Shown piece by piece: positions 1 to 12,341 of a DNA stretch of 64,000 nt. Position numbers and translations under genes: made by a program. The stretch is taken from positions 124,001 to 188,000 of the forward strand of contig WTXG01000015.1 of NCBI GenBank assembly GCA_022496185.1. The letters run 5' to 3'. The notes beneath the pieces were generated by a model. That model was not told where the DNA came from and searched no databases. It worked only from the letters and a program-made list of their open reading frames with translations. Each line of letters begins with the position of its first letter. Within the stretch, counting starts at the first letter, position 1. Origin of the DNA: Multifurca ochricompacta (Eukaryota; Basidiomycota; Agaricomycetes; Russulales; Russulaceae).

Positions 1-2334
1 CCCTGCAATGTGAAGGCGGCCCGCGTATGTGATCGAAAGCGAGTACACACATCTCATGATCATGGCTGAGCTAGACTGAGCTGGGTTGAATTGCACTCCA
101 CTATTAGGCTGAGGTTTTACGTTCTTTATCTTCTCGCTCACTAGACGTAAAGATCAGCTGTATAACCCAATTACCTCCTCTTTACACGATTCTTCCCCCC
201 TTTGCGTTCTCTTGGAGATATTCTTTCTTGTTGGCTCTAACATTGGATACTCCGCCGTAGGCAGTCCGCAGACCGCGCGGAAGTCCGCGGTGCACCCTCG
301 TACAGCGCTATTATCAGTACATAGCTTGACCTCGGTTTTACAACACGAGCCACTGATGCACGTCGCTTGCGCTTACTGCAACCGAACCAGATGGAGCATA
401 AGTGGCTTCGTATATTGGGGGAGGGAGGGGGAAGGGGGGGTGGGGGTGGGGGAATCCTTGATGTTTGATTCGATGATAGTGTCTACTCCAATTTTGCACG
501 GCCAAGCCTAATTAATCAACGGGGCTGTGGCGGCGCAATCATCTTCGGCGTTCCGTAGAGTAATGCTTGCCTCAAGAGTCTGTTCGCACCGGTGAATCGG
601 CTTTATCAGAGGCTTTTGGTGAGTTCATAGAGTTTTTTTTACATCTTTATTAATTCTTTCATTTCACTTCCCTCCTCCGAGGCCATTTCCCGGTGTGCCA
701 TCAACTGCGAATCGCTATATTGGTTTTGATGATGGTATTCAGTATCTGATAGAGCACATGGCCGTCAATGCTTCGCAAGCGTCAATGGGCGTAGAAAGAT
801 ACGCTTCTGTTCTTGCATTCTTGCCATCTCCCACACAGACTCCTGAAGGTAAAGTGGTGGAGGTTCTTTGCGCTCTACCCCACTTGGGAAATTGTGATGA
901 TTTTTAAGGCGTGGACTCGTTACATGATGTGACCGGCCTTTGAGTCGGTGCCGAGACTTTACAGGCTCGGCGAATGACGAGGCCAGCTGCCGTTCGGACT
1001 CGACTGAAACGACGGTGGCGACGACTTTAGCAGCTTTTGGGGACTGTTCGTACAGCGTAGCCAACCCCACTCCATCAAATACTCACAAGGGGTATTTCTA
1101 ACAAAGGGGGGGTCTGACATGGCAAATTCATCACTCTTCTTCGCTTCAACAAAAGCGCATATTCTCTGGGAACAATCAAACAAACATAACTATTACTATG
1201 CTGTTCTGGATCTGGGATTCCTGGTCTTCTTCACATCACAATAGTCCCTATGCAGAGTGTTGGAGATGGATTTCCAACACGGCCTAATTACACCGGTGGC
1301 CACCACAATTTCCAGTGGAAGTCTGATCCACCTATTGGTGGAGCTAGCACAGAACGGTGGCACTCCCAGAATGCCAATCCTTCGTTTCTGGTTCCTGAAG
1401 AACCAGGGACACAAAACTGTAGTCAACTCAGTCTATGATCTTTTTTATTTTTTTATTTGGAAAGTATAGATGTCCCGAAGTTCACGATGACAGGTTGATT
1501 GGCCTCAAACACATATACGAAGTGACCAAGGCGTCGTGAGAGTTCGTCAACCCTATTGGAAGCATACGTGAAGAGCAGAAATTATTCGAAAGAACGGGAT
1601 TTGTTCTTTACTTCGCTACGCACACGCTCGTGTATTTGGGGTACGGACTCCTGACACTGACGCTGACAACTGACACTGACAGTCACCTTTGACTATCTTT
1701 GGGACGACACAGTGTGGATGGATCAGTGTGAATTAGAAGCGAATGGGTCATGGTCATGGGCATTCATCTCCAGAAACAGTCATTCGACTCTGATGACGAC
1801 CACCACAGAAACCACCAAGTTCATTGAACCACCTCCATCACCCTCATCAACTCCCCCCTCGAAAAAAATAAATAAGTAAAAAATAAAAAATAAAAAATAA
1901 AAGGTTTTTTGAGTTTTGAGAAAGGCTACATCCATTCACTCGTCCAACACTTATGGCTATAGGACGTACAATTTCCCCTGGTTGGATATGATCAATGACC
2001 GGAACTCGATCTCGGAACTGCGAGGGGGCTAAGGCGGTTTTAGAACGAGCCCTCCCCCTCCCAGCTTCGCTTGTTACTTACACTTATAGGACTAAGACGC
2101 ATCTGGCTAGGCTGGCAAGGTTCATCTCGCGCTCAATTTCTTTCAACTTTGCTAGTAACAGAACAACAGTGTGTGTTTGCATAACAACGTGTTCTAGAAC
2201 TAAAACATGCAAATTACGGTCCATATCTCATATCCCCAGTTCTTCCATCCGTTAAGTATAGTAGTACAAACTACGGATTTGACAATCCCGCCGTAGTGTT
2301 CGTTCTCAGTCGCGTCGCCGAAATTGCTGTCTCA
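1..2334. other. Stretch with no supported gene
   Basis: All open frames here are short and show no family resemblance. Seen: a guanine-rich tract near 416-455, a CTGACA/CTGACG microrepeat near 1651-1682, and an A-rich run of repeated AAAAAT units near 1860-1905. The right end is the 3' flank of the actin adaptor gene, which stops at 2335. The remainder looks like ordinary intergenic DNA. Confidence 0.6.
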
Positions 2335-5300
2335 TCATGCTTCCAATACGCGGTACACCTTATGGTAAGGGTTGGTCAGTGGTCAATGAGAGGCAAGATG
2401 AGAGTCCCAAGGTCGTCACATCTTACCTTGATCGTTCCACCCTTCAGATCTTCCAACCTGTAGCTTACAGCTTCCACAGTCTGTAGAGAGAAAAAAAAAA
2501 AAATACAACACATTCAGCCTGCGCGCCGTCGGTGTACCGAATGGCAAAGAGGTCCTCACCGCTTGACCGACTCGTTGATTCGCTTGTAGCGCCCTGAGTT
2601 TGAGCTTCTTGGCATCGAACTCGCTCACGATGCCCATGCACGGCGTGCTCTCGCCCGCACTCATGCTATATGTATGCAGCCCCTTGTGCCCCTTCAACTT
2701 GGCATTTTCGAGCACGACCACATCTCCAGGCATGATGTCCGCCAAACGCGTGTGCACCTGAGCGGCCGTCTGCGCATACACTAGGAAACCATACTCGCCT
2801 GGACCATTCGGCGGCGACGCGTTGTGCACTAGCGCGAGTGCCTCGGCGATGAAACCCTCGTACGAGCCGTTACCCACGAGCGTGCGCTTCGAACGTTCCA
2901 AAAGCCCCGATGCCGCCTCGGCCACATGGACGCCGACGCGGCCCCATACGGCGCGCAACTCGTCCGCCGTCATCCGCCCAGGGCCGGCTCCTGCGGGACC
3001 ACGGGGCTGTCCCACCGACTGCGGCGGTGCACTAGTTGAAGGATGTGCCAGAGGTGCAGATGTTGATAGCGCAGTTGCTGGGTAAGCCGTCGAATCTTCA
3101 GACCACATTGACGCTGAAAGATCGCTGATCGCGCCGCTGTCGCCAAGGTCGAGCGATCCGCTTGGGATCGAAGGTAGCTCCCATTGACCGGTGCCCGCCA
3201 GGTCATAGGACTCTGGTGGTGGTGGGGCGGTCCGTGGCGGCGGTGGGGGACTGTGCAAAGGCCACGCAGGGGGAGCAGGCTGAGCTTCTTCTGCTTCAAC
3301 CATCACAAAGTCTGACGGAGCCTGCCTTATTGGAGGTCGTGGGGCAGATGTAACTGTATCGACTGACACACTTCGTGGAGGTGGGGTTAATGGAATTTCA
3401 GTGGAGGGTCTTCTTCCTGTCGGCAAGACGGGTGGGCGACCCGATGGGACGGGAGGGCGGGCTGAGCGAGGAGGTGGTGGTGGTGGCGGAGAGGGTGATA
3501 CCTCTTCCTCCTCTTCGTCTGCTTCCTCGACGCTGTACTCGTCTTCTAAATCCTCGTGGAGCACTTCTTCAAGCTCGCTCTCTTCAGCCTCGACCTGCAC
3601 ACCATCGTCCGAACTACTGGGGTGCTCATACTCTTGGTCAGATTCCGATTGCAGCGCTGAGGGCTGACGTGAAGGAGGGAAGGCACGCGGAGAAGAGCGC
3701 GGTGTCGCTTCTTCCTCATGTCGCACCGAAGCAGAAGGCGGCGGTGGAGGAGGGGCCACACCAACACCATGATGGATTGGCAACATGCCAAGGCGCATAC
3801 CTCCCATCCCTGCGAGCTTCGCTGCTATGCGTTGCCGGCGCGTCTGCTCGTCCTCTTCCTCCTCCTGCTCTTCAGCTTGCTCAGGAGCCGGTAGTCCCGA
3901 ACCTTGTGCGCTGTCCTCTGTGCCTGTACCATCCGCGGGTAAAGCTGTAACGGAGGGTTGTACGCGTTGAATAGGAGGCGGTGCACCGAATTTGATTCCT
4001 CCAAGCTTGGCCATGCGCTCCGCAATTGTCTTTTTGCGCCTCAGTTCCCCATCTTCCTCGGGCTCATCGACAGAGCGAAGGGCAGCAGAAGACGCAGGTG
4101 GTACGGATGTAAGGGGTTCTACGCCAGTTGGCGGTGGTGTACGCGGTACTCCCGCTGTGATAGGTGGGGAATAGAAACGCGGGTCAATGGGATCTAAGAC
4201 GAATCAGTAAAGTGTCGGATGAGTGTTGGCAAGGGAATTAGCGTACCTCCGTAGTCCTCATCTAGAATTTCTTGCTCCAGTGAGAGAGGTGGTGGTGGTC
4301 CTCGCTTCCTCGATAGCGGGGATGAGGGCCCCGACAGGGGAGGGGATACTGGTACAGCATATTGTCCTGAACCCCGCCTCTCTTCGTAGCTGGCCCGCGA
4401 ATCAGTGCTTCGGCGGGATTTTTCGTTCCTGCGTCCGTTAGGGGTCGGAGGTGGAATGGTGGCCTTGCGAACGGGTGGAGATGGGGGTAAGGGCACGGGC
4501 TCGTCTTGAGCTCGAGACGCAGCCTCTATTGGTTCAGGCTCCCGGGTCAAGGGTCGCTCTTGTTCTGTAAGGCCAAGACCAGAGGGAGGTGGGGGTGGGG
4601 GTGGGGGTGGGGCGGGGGCAATAAGTGACTCTGAACGAAGGACAGACGGAGATGGGGAGCACGGGAGGGCGGAAGGATGGATGCTCTCTTCGTCGAGGAC
4701 TGACGCCGTGGCAACGCCGCGTCTGAAGCTTCGGACGCCGGAGCTGGTATCTCACGGGAGGGTGGAGGGATGGAAGTCCTCTTCACAGAAGGGTGCGCTG
4801 CGGGGATTGTCCCTGGAATACTGGGGGACTATCAGGTGTGGGTACTGGAGCCCTCGGGTGGGCGGTAACAGGGACGTTCTCTTCGGGACTATGGGTGCAG
4901 GGGGCGCTCGCACAGGGACGATGGTGAGCTCGGCGCTCACGCCCGAAGTAGGAGGGATGGGGGCGGGTGGAAGCGGGCGAGTAACTCGTGGCGGAGCCAT
5001 CTCGTTTTCATCAACGTCGTCTGCTAATAGTGTAGGTGCAAGGAGTTCACCTTCAGCATGCACTTGTGCAGCCCCAGATCCATCTGCGGTATGCTGGCCG
5101 TGTATAGCGCTTGATGGGCTAGAAGTCGCCTCAGCGCCTATTTGCACTTCACTGTCGTCATCTCTGTCTTCGGGACCTTGCCTGGATCCTGCAACCTGTG
5201 TGAACAGTTGGACATCCGCCTCGTGTGTAACACGTGGATCTGCGTCATCGTAGTCGATCGCACCCTGCGATGTCTTTAATAACTCGTCTTCAAGGACGTG

Positions 5301-7296
5301 TTGTAACAGGGCTTGCGCATGGAGATCAGATTCTATGAAACAAACAGAAGCGCTTCATCAATGACCTGTAACATACACTTCCAGATAGAAAGGATGGCGG
5401 CGGGAAACATTAGGCGGCTCAGAAACAGTAATCACCGTCATCCTCATCATCCCCTTCATTCGTCACGTTCGTACTGCCATCCTGCTGAAAGACCGCATGT
5501 GGGACGAGTGGTGTGTTCATCGTTGCGGGTTGGCTTTCAAGTGCAGTATCTTCACCCTCAATGGGAATGGATCCACTGCTCGCCTTGCGTTCAACGTGAG
5601 GAATCGTCCCTTCCAGAGATGGAGGGTGCAAAGGCTGTCCGCTTAATGGCTCAAACACTCCCGCCTTTGCAACGCGCTCTGCGATACGCTCCCTGCGAGC
5701 GATCTCCTTCTCCTCCTCTTCCTCCACCGCAGCCACGGGAGACTGGTCCCTGCCGGGCTCGCGCACTGCTGCTCCCTCGTCCTCCAATTCCTCTTGCGGA
5801 GCCCGCGATGCAGGAGGCAGTTGAACAGCAGGTTCAGTTGCATGACCAGGAGGTAGGGGGTCTTGCTTGAGTTTCAAGGGTGTCCCAGGTTCATTAGGAG
5901 ACTCAGGACGCGGCTCTGAGGACTGCGACGTAGCCCAGTGTAGAGGGCCGGACTCTGATTTCTCCTCCGAGGCAAGTGCAGGCAGAGCGGTTGCGTTGTA
6001 TGGCTCTTCGATATGTCTCTTGTCCGCGGATTCAGTGTGGGTAGCACCGACTTCCGATTCGACATGACTCGGAACGGAGACGAATGGAGACTGACTCTTA
6101 ACGGTGACGTCAGGGCCGTGAATAGGCGTGTCCTGCTCGAGCGGTAGTGTGGCCACTTCCGTTTCAGCTGGGGGTATCGACTTTGATGCAACCTTCTTGC
6201 GCGGAGGGGCGGTGCGACGCGGACCCTGTGGGGCGGGCATCCCACGCGGAGGAATACTGGGGCTGGTTGATGGAGAGGGTTGCTCGGGGAAGTACTCTAA
6301 GAACCTACATATTAGTGTCTGGATGTCACATTAGAGGAAGCCCATACCCGCGGAGGCGTTCTGTGGTTGGAGAGACAGCGTTCCAGATGCCGTCTCGTTG
6401 GTGGGCGGTGAAGTAGGGAGCGGTACTACGAGGGACGGAGCAGTAAGCAAAGTAATCCACCGACATTATCACACCGCATATATACACACCATTTGCTGCA
6501 GTCTCAGCTTCAGCTTGGGCATGTTTGACATCTCTCTCAGTTCTGAGGATAGGTTCCGTTGCGGGAACGTTGGCAGGAGAATGCTCCTCCTTGGTTGCCT
6601 CAGGCGGAGGCACGGCAGGTTTGGGCTTGATCTCGGGTTTGCGACCAAAGATGGGCGGACCCATACCTACTCTCGTGCCGCCCAGGCGGGCCATGCGTGC
6701 AGCGATCGCAGTGCGACGCTGCCTTTCCTCCTCTTCGGGATCGACATCCTCCTCCCTCCAGCAGGCGTCTCACCCACGATTTCAGAAGGTTCCTCCTTGG
6801 CCGGCTGCGGGGGCTTGGAGAGGGTTGCCATTATCTCGTCGTTGGGTGTCCTCGATAGTGAGTCAACAGACTTATGGTCATCTCCCCCGGTAGGTTGACT
6901 GGCATCCTCAACATCACCAGTAATGGGAGGCGCGACAGAAATTTGGGGAGGCGGCTTCCATTTTGGCTTTTCCGCGGGCTTGGGGGGCGGAGCAACTGCT
7001 GGACCTCCACCGAACGCCCCAAGACCTTGCAACGCAGCCATGCGATCCTTAAGTGATCCCCCTTTGGTGATGCTCTCCTTTGCATCACTGGCAGACATAC
7101 TGTTATCAATACGACTACTCGTGGATGGAGCATCTGGCGGGGAAGATGCACGGGGCTTCCATTGGGACAGATTGCCCGGTTTGGGGCGTGTTGCTGGGGG
7201 GGGAGCAGGGGACGAAGTGGGCTTGTGCTCGAAAGCGGCGATGCGGTCACGAAGTGAGCCAGGCTTAGGCTTAGGCGGAGGGGACGAATCAGACAT
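2335..7296 (-). CDS. AIM3/BBC1-family cortical actin-patch adaptor
   Basis: Proteins of this family act at actin patches and endocytic sites, modulating WASP/myosin-I driven actin assembly. The long product begins MSDSSPPPKPKPGSLRDRIA and is built of proline-rich, acidic low-complexity sequence. Between these lie repeated basic modules resembling R-IA-RMA-LGG. The best family match is the folded C-terminal domain, coded at about 2540-2960 and containing GDVVVLENAKLKGHKGL. It continues after an intron with SYRLEDLKGGTIK, and a last short exon reads VYRVLEA and stop at 2335. I see no N-terminal SH3 domain, which yeast Bbc1 has. The frame slips by one missing base near 6754 (a G run on the coding strand), and probably near 4855, 4790 and 4630, so automatic models will fragment it. 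The family assignment is firm; the Aim3 versus Bbc1 choice is open. Confidence 0.8.
4584..4620 (+). repeat. Guanine-rich tract, possible G-quadruplex
   Basis: GGTGGGGGT-type units repeat on the plus strand. On the coding (minus) strand this is CCCCCA repeats encoding a polyproline stretch of the actin adaptor. A candidate slippage or G-quadruplex site; folding is inferred only from the spacing of the G runs. Confidence 0.5.
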
Positions 7297-8318
7297 ATGA
7301 ACTCAAAAATCGTAGGTTGTGGTTAGGCGTGCTCGATGAGGTCGTCGTCGTCGTCCTGATTGATAATCCCATCCGAATGGATCCTCTCTTCCTCTTTCTC
7401 CCTTCCTCTGGCTTGCGGCATTTCCCGCTATCCGCCATTCTCTCTTTCGCCTTTGCCATTCGTCATCTACAGGACAACAGGACACAAACATCTATGTTGC
7501 AGTTGCAGAAAGCGAAACCTCAAAACGGCACAACCCATGTCCAACGATGGCTTTGTTTCAAACCTCACACGACCCTAAGCTTCGCAACCCCCGCCCGCAG
7601 CCGTCTCCTCAAAAACTGTGATTTCTCTTTCTCTCGACGCGCAAGATGACCCCGCAAAGATGTCCTTGCAACAAGAGATGTTAACTCTTCTGCCCGGTGC
7701 CGTCTGCCAATTTATCGCTCTTTGATATCAAGCATCGCTTGAGCGGCCCCATGCGCTGCATACGCGGCGCCCCACAGCGCTTGTTATATTAGACTTGCCC
7801 ACCTAACCAACGACAGTTGATGGGACCTGTTGTGAAAGAGGGCAGGCATCTTTAAGCGAATCTCCGTTATTGACCCGAATCAGGTTGGGCTCTGGCGGTT
7901 GATTCCATCCTGCTCTGAAAAGGCCAGTGCGATATGTTACTCTAATCTGCGCGCATTCAGCGGGTTGTGTTAACATGAAATTGATCGATCGATCGTGGAG
8001 GCATGATAAAGAAAAGCAAGCGAACGCTCCCAGGTAGCGGTCTGTGCGTATCTCGATGGATTGATAATTTCGAGGCATCATCACGCGGAGCACCCATTCA
8101 CTCATCGCGTTGGGAGGCTCATAAGGATGACTCCAGACCACTCTCCAGCAGAACCTCAGGGGTTCTATCGAGGGCCATTGCACTCCAGTCGATTGAATGT
8201 AGGAGTGATACAGTTCAGAGAGCCCATCATGAGCAATTGCCACCTTTCCAATCTGATAATTACAAATAAACCTACTACCACATAATACCGTGAAGGTAAA
8301 ATCCCAACTTCGTTCAGT
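7297..8318. other. Intergenic stretch, adaptor promoter side
   Basis: This stretch contains the upstream region of the actin adaptor gene (start 7296) and the 3' flank of the small secreted protein gene (stop 8319). A 146-codon minus-strand frame at 7803-8243 is open but has no recognisable domain, splice partner or promoter, so it is not called as a gene. Confidence 0.5.
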
Positions 8319-8766
8319 TCAATCTAATTCGTTTAGAGCACGCATGTCGAGGATTGACGAAAGCAGCTCCCGCTTGTACGCGCGTGCTGCCAGCTCTTGG
8401 TTGAGACGAGCCTCAATGTACTCCAAAACCTCGCGGCGGCTACCCCTAGAGCAAACGGATGATAAGTTTTGATAAACCATTTTCCTTGAATGAACAACTT
8501 ACTGTTTTTTCTGGCCGATGTGGCTAAAAAGGGTGGTCAAACCAGTACCAGCCAGGATGCTGACTGCAGTACTGATAATGCTGCTGGCGGCAGTCTTTCC
8601 CAGGGAAGCAGGAGGGGCGGCACCAGCACGCTCAGAGCTAGAGGAGATGGTTAACACCAAATGGAGACTGAACAAATAAGTCAACTAACTGAATGGTAGC
8701 AGCCGTGCAGGACGGGACGATCGAGGCAGCGAGGCAGAGAACAGTGGTAGCAGCAACGGCGCGCAT
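8319..8766 (-). CDS. Small secreted or membrane-tethered protein
   Basis: Three exons give a protein of about 113 residues with two clean GT..AG introns. It starts MRAVAATTVLCLAASIVPSC, a typical signal peptide probably cleaved near SCTA. An Ala/Pro/Gly segment follows, then a hydrophobic stretch (SSIISTAVSILAGTGLTTLF) and a basic, alpha-helical C-terminus ending ALNELD. The hydrophobic stretch could span a membrane or pack as an amphipathic helix. Only one or two cysteines are present, so it is not a disulphide-rich effector or hydrophobin. A TATAAAAGG box lies about 150 bp upstream. I do not recognise a family. Start and splice sites are well supported; the function is unknown. Confidence 0.65.
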
Positions 8767-8912
8767 TATGACAGTAAATTTGTGGATTGCGGTTAGGATT
8801 ATTAGGTATTAAAAAAAAAGGCGGCGTAGAAGATGCAAGATTGGCGGTAACCAGTACCTATGGAACGAATGAAGGTGCGAGCAAGAGCTGAGTAGAAATA
8901 GCCGGCTTTGAA

Positions 8913-8921
8913 CCTTTTATA
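8913..8921 (-). promoter_or_regulatory. TATA box of the small secreted protein gene
   Basis: TATAAAAGG on the minus strand, about 150 bp upstream of the start codon at 8766. Strong TATA boxes are typical of inducible, highly expressed fungal genes. Confidence 0.5.
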
Positions 8922-9413
8922 CCACACCTTCGGACATCAACCCCATCAAGAGAATGATCAGAATGATCAATGTCGGGTGCCTAGCCAAGAAGGTATCACC
9001 TCGCTAGAATTGATTTACACGGGTTGTCGTGGAAGTTGAGTTAGGTCTCATCTCAGCTGCAAGCTTCGAGCAACCTATCACTAACCACCAGGGAAGACTG
9101 TCCTGTCTTGTCAAAGACGTGCCGTATGCACAGCCCTGTGCTAATGTGCGCTGTTGATCCACGAGGATCACCATCGTTAAGCAAAAAACGAGAACATTGT
9201 CGGAAAATAAAATAAAGATCAGAGGAGAGTGATCGCGATCACCAAGGATACATCTACAGCGAAGAAATGGCGTCGACTAGTAGGAGGAAGAAGGGTGAGT
9301 TTCGCTTAATCTTATGAGAGAGGTCAAGGTCGATGTCGTACACGCATATTAGGACAACGGACAACGTCTTGAGTACAAATACAATGATCAGGTCAATACA
9401 AAAAAGAACTAAG

Positions 9414-9957
9414 TTAAAAAAATCGTGTGCGATTGAAAAAACTAGACACAGATTCCGTCACCGAAACGCTCGGTCGAACCTCAATCCCTACCGTCTCATG
9501 CTCCGCCAAACTGTCGATTTCCGCCGGCCATGCGTGCTTTGATATGTATGATTTGAAGCTTATATACTGTCCACGATAATATCCAGGACGCATCACATAA
9601 AATTGAATGCGAGATGAGGCGACGCCTTGTAGCATGTCCGGATACAGGTTTAGGACATGTCTTTGTGCTCTCTAAAACCGGGTACAGAGAAAAATCCGCA
9701 AGTTTTAACACATCAGGACTGCTTCGAACCACAGAAGAACATACCCTATGATTTCGGATTTTGTAGGACCTTACCAACTTGCCATTGAGGTTAAAGTAGA
9801 GCCTCTCTGAGACGAGGCCTGTCGGCAAGTCTCGGGTGGAATACCAATCATCTGTGTAGGTGCTGAGTGGCGAACTGGAAGGAGGGTAGGAGTAGGAGGA
9901 GTAGGACCAAGTCGAAGGGGTCCTGTGCCGACCGCTGTATGGGTCATATACGGACAT
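9414..9957 (-). CDS. Small orphan protein, 156 residues
   Basis: Two exons (9745-9957 and 9414-9671) join across a 73-nt GT..AG intron and keep one open frame. The N-terminal 45 residues are rich in Ser, Tyr and Pro (MSVYDPYSGRHRTPSTWSYS). A compact, more ordered C-terminal region follows, with RIQFYVMRPGYYRGQYISF and a basic/aromatic end FFNRTRFF. There is no signal peptide or membrane helix. I do not recognise the family. The joined frame makes a real gene likely, but neither conservation nor expression can be judged here. Confidence 0.5.
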
Positions 9958-11202
9958 GGATGGGAGGAAACGGAGACGTCAGCGTCCCCCCCCCAAGTTT
10001 TATAGGTGTTGCGTGGCATGCGCACGCTGGGACGGCACCACATAGAGTAAGTGATCGTATCAAGCGCCTGTCCGCACGCATGTCCTTAGAATTGAACCAA
10101 GTATACGGTTACGGCACTACTTACTCAAGTCCTGGAACAGGGAGTGCTGTCGTGCTCGGACTAGTGAAAGTGAAAAAATGGCGCGAGGGTAGTTATGCAG
10201 TCATCAAAGCGCATTGCAAGCAATGAGGCAGCGTGCCAAGGGGAACACCGAATTCATCAAAAAAGCGATCGAACCCTGCACATTTATCCGTCCTGCGTCC
10301 TGTGCGATATTACTTGCTTGTACGTATTATGCAAATATGAGATTTAACAGTATAAAATACATTAATTAATGCTGCCATATTGTACGAGAGCTAAGGTAGA
10401 TGAAGGGTATAGGGTGTTTGTTCCCTTGCCTAGGTAGTATGCCCTTGGTGAAGGGTATCAGACATGGCGGATTCAGATTGAAATCTTGATGTGAGGATTG
10501 ATGTATGGAGGTGAGAAGAGAGAAAGAAGAAGAGAGAAGGAGAAAGGGAAGGAGAAGTCAAATTGTTGTTGATTGTTTGGTTACTTATCGATGGTGGAAG
10601 TGATGACGTCATACAATCGGTAGGGTTAATTGATTGATTGATTTAGTTTAATAATATTACATTACAAACAAACAAAGGGGTTACGTCATAAACAGCACCC
10701 TGCGGTTCGCAGACTTGCACTCACCTCGATACACGTGTGATGCAATGCCCTGCAATATTTTGTTACATCCATGTGGATTGGATTTCTGTGGCCGAAGACG
10801 ATGACAAAGGACTGGCGACTATGGTAATCTGGATCTCATCCTCCGGCAGTGGCTGTGGCATTTTTTGTCTCTCTATCTCGCGGCTGCGAAGCGAACTCAA
10901 CCGCTTGTTACTTTCTGACATCTATCACGCCCCTCTAAACGTGCAGAACTAAACTCTCGAATGGTGCATGCGCGTATTATTGACAAGGTTATCCGGTGCC
11001 ATTCTTTGTAAATTCAAATAACTTCGACAAAGACCGAAGCAAAGGATAGTTCCAATCATCTTCGCAGCTTAGAAGTCAAACTCCCGAAACGCCCGATTCA
11101 AGGAAATACGTAGACGCTCGACAGGCCTTGCTTTGTCATCCACTCACTTTTTTTGCTTTTAATCTTTACTTCAGTAGCTCCGGTCCCCCGATAAAGTCAA
11201 CT
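9958..11202. other. Intergenic stretch
   Basis: Only short unrelated frames occur. Seen: a run of C at about 9988-9997, AT-rich DNA at 10320-10380 with ATTAATTAATG, and a TTGATTGATTGATT microrepeat near 10630. It includes the promoter side of the thioesterase gene, which starts at 11203. Confidence 0.5.
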
Positions 11203-12341
11203 TTGATGGCTCCTTACAGTAATGCTGTCGAGATGCGCGTTGTCTCATTCGAGAACGATGGGGCCACAATTTATTCAGGAATAGCAGATCCCGAATGGAC
11301 TGCAGGTTCGTGAGTAATCCGCTATCGCATACCTACTGGCCCCTAACTGAATACCTCACTTTCTAGAGTACCGATGGGAGGTGAGTTTCTGCATTCCTCG
11401 GTCCGAGAGTTAAGGTCTCGACGAGTGCTTGCTAGGCTACTTGTTAGGAATGGTGATAGAGGCAACAAACCAACTCCAATCTGATACCACCCACAAGGAT
11501 CCTCTGCATGTGACGGCCCACTTTCTTCGTCTGGTTTCGACAGGGCCTTTAGAGGTTCATGTGAGGCGTGTTCGCTCGGGGAAAGGGTTCTCCAATCTTA
11601 CTGCCGAGCTCGTCCAAGGGGTGAGCTTCGTAATACATGTTCCTCTGACTTTGTACTGATCAAACGATAGAGCGAGATTAAAGTAACTTCACACCTCGTG
11701 TACGGAACAATTGATCCGAATCCTCTTACTACCGGCGAGTCTCTCGTTCTTCACCCTCCGGCTCCTCGAGCGCGCTGGACGCCCTTCCGTCTGCTGCCCT
11801 CACGCGGTACCCTCTTCCAATGGCCAAGATGGTCCACTTTTCCCATCATGTAACCATTTCACGTGACATATCCATTGGCGAACGCCATGAAAAGCTCACA
11901 CACACGGGGAATGGGTCCGGTGGTGTCGAGGAGGGCCGATGGCACGAGCTTCAGCCGGGCGAGCGCATTACCCCATCATTCCTTCCGTTAATTTGCGATG
12001 TCTTCCCGGGACTGTTGCCTGTAGCTGCCTATCCGCTGAAGCGTGCCTGGTTCGCGACGGTGACAATGTCTATGGAGTTCATGGCCCCCATCCCACGCGG
12101 CACTCGTACCATCGGTGTTTTTGGATCAGGCCGGTTCATTGAAAACCCACAGGGCCGACATGACTTCTATGCAGAGGTATGGACAGCACCTGCTAATATC
12201 ACGGACAAGGATGCAGAGCTGCCGGAAAACTGGCGCGAGGGACAGCGCTGTTTGGGGGTGTCTCACCAGATGGCACTGGTCATACCGTTTGAGGGCGAGC
12301 ACAAGAAAGGGAAGAATGGAGGCAAGAAATCCAATCTTTGA
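11203..12341 (+). CDS. Hotdog-fold acyl-CoA thioesterase-like protein
   Basis: Members of this TesB-like double-hotdog family hydrolyse acyl-CoA or related thioesters. Exon 1 (11203-11309) begins MAPYSNAVEMRVVSFENDGA. A 14-nt micro-exon (11367-11380) and exon 3 (from 11436) together create the family motif VPMGGYLLGMV. Exon 3 also contains HKDPLHVTAHFLR. The second hotdog carries WHELQPGERITPSFLPL and ends with GVSHQMALVIPF. Between about 11740 and 11820 the frame changes by one base with no convincing intron; either a very short intron or one lost base explains it. There is no targeting signal or peroxisomal C-terminus (it ends KSNL), so the cytosol is likely. The natural substrate is unknown. 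Confidence 0.75.

Noticed and set aside
3375..3950. 191-codon plus-strand frame
   Set aside because: Antisense to the proline-rich part of the actin adaptor; open only because of biased codons.
4681..5253. 190-codon plus-strand frame
   Set aside because: Antisense shadow of the same adaptor gene.
7803..8243. 146-codon minus-strand open frame
   Set aside because: No domain, no splice partner, and unremarkable composition; likely chance.
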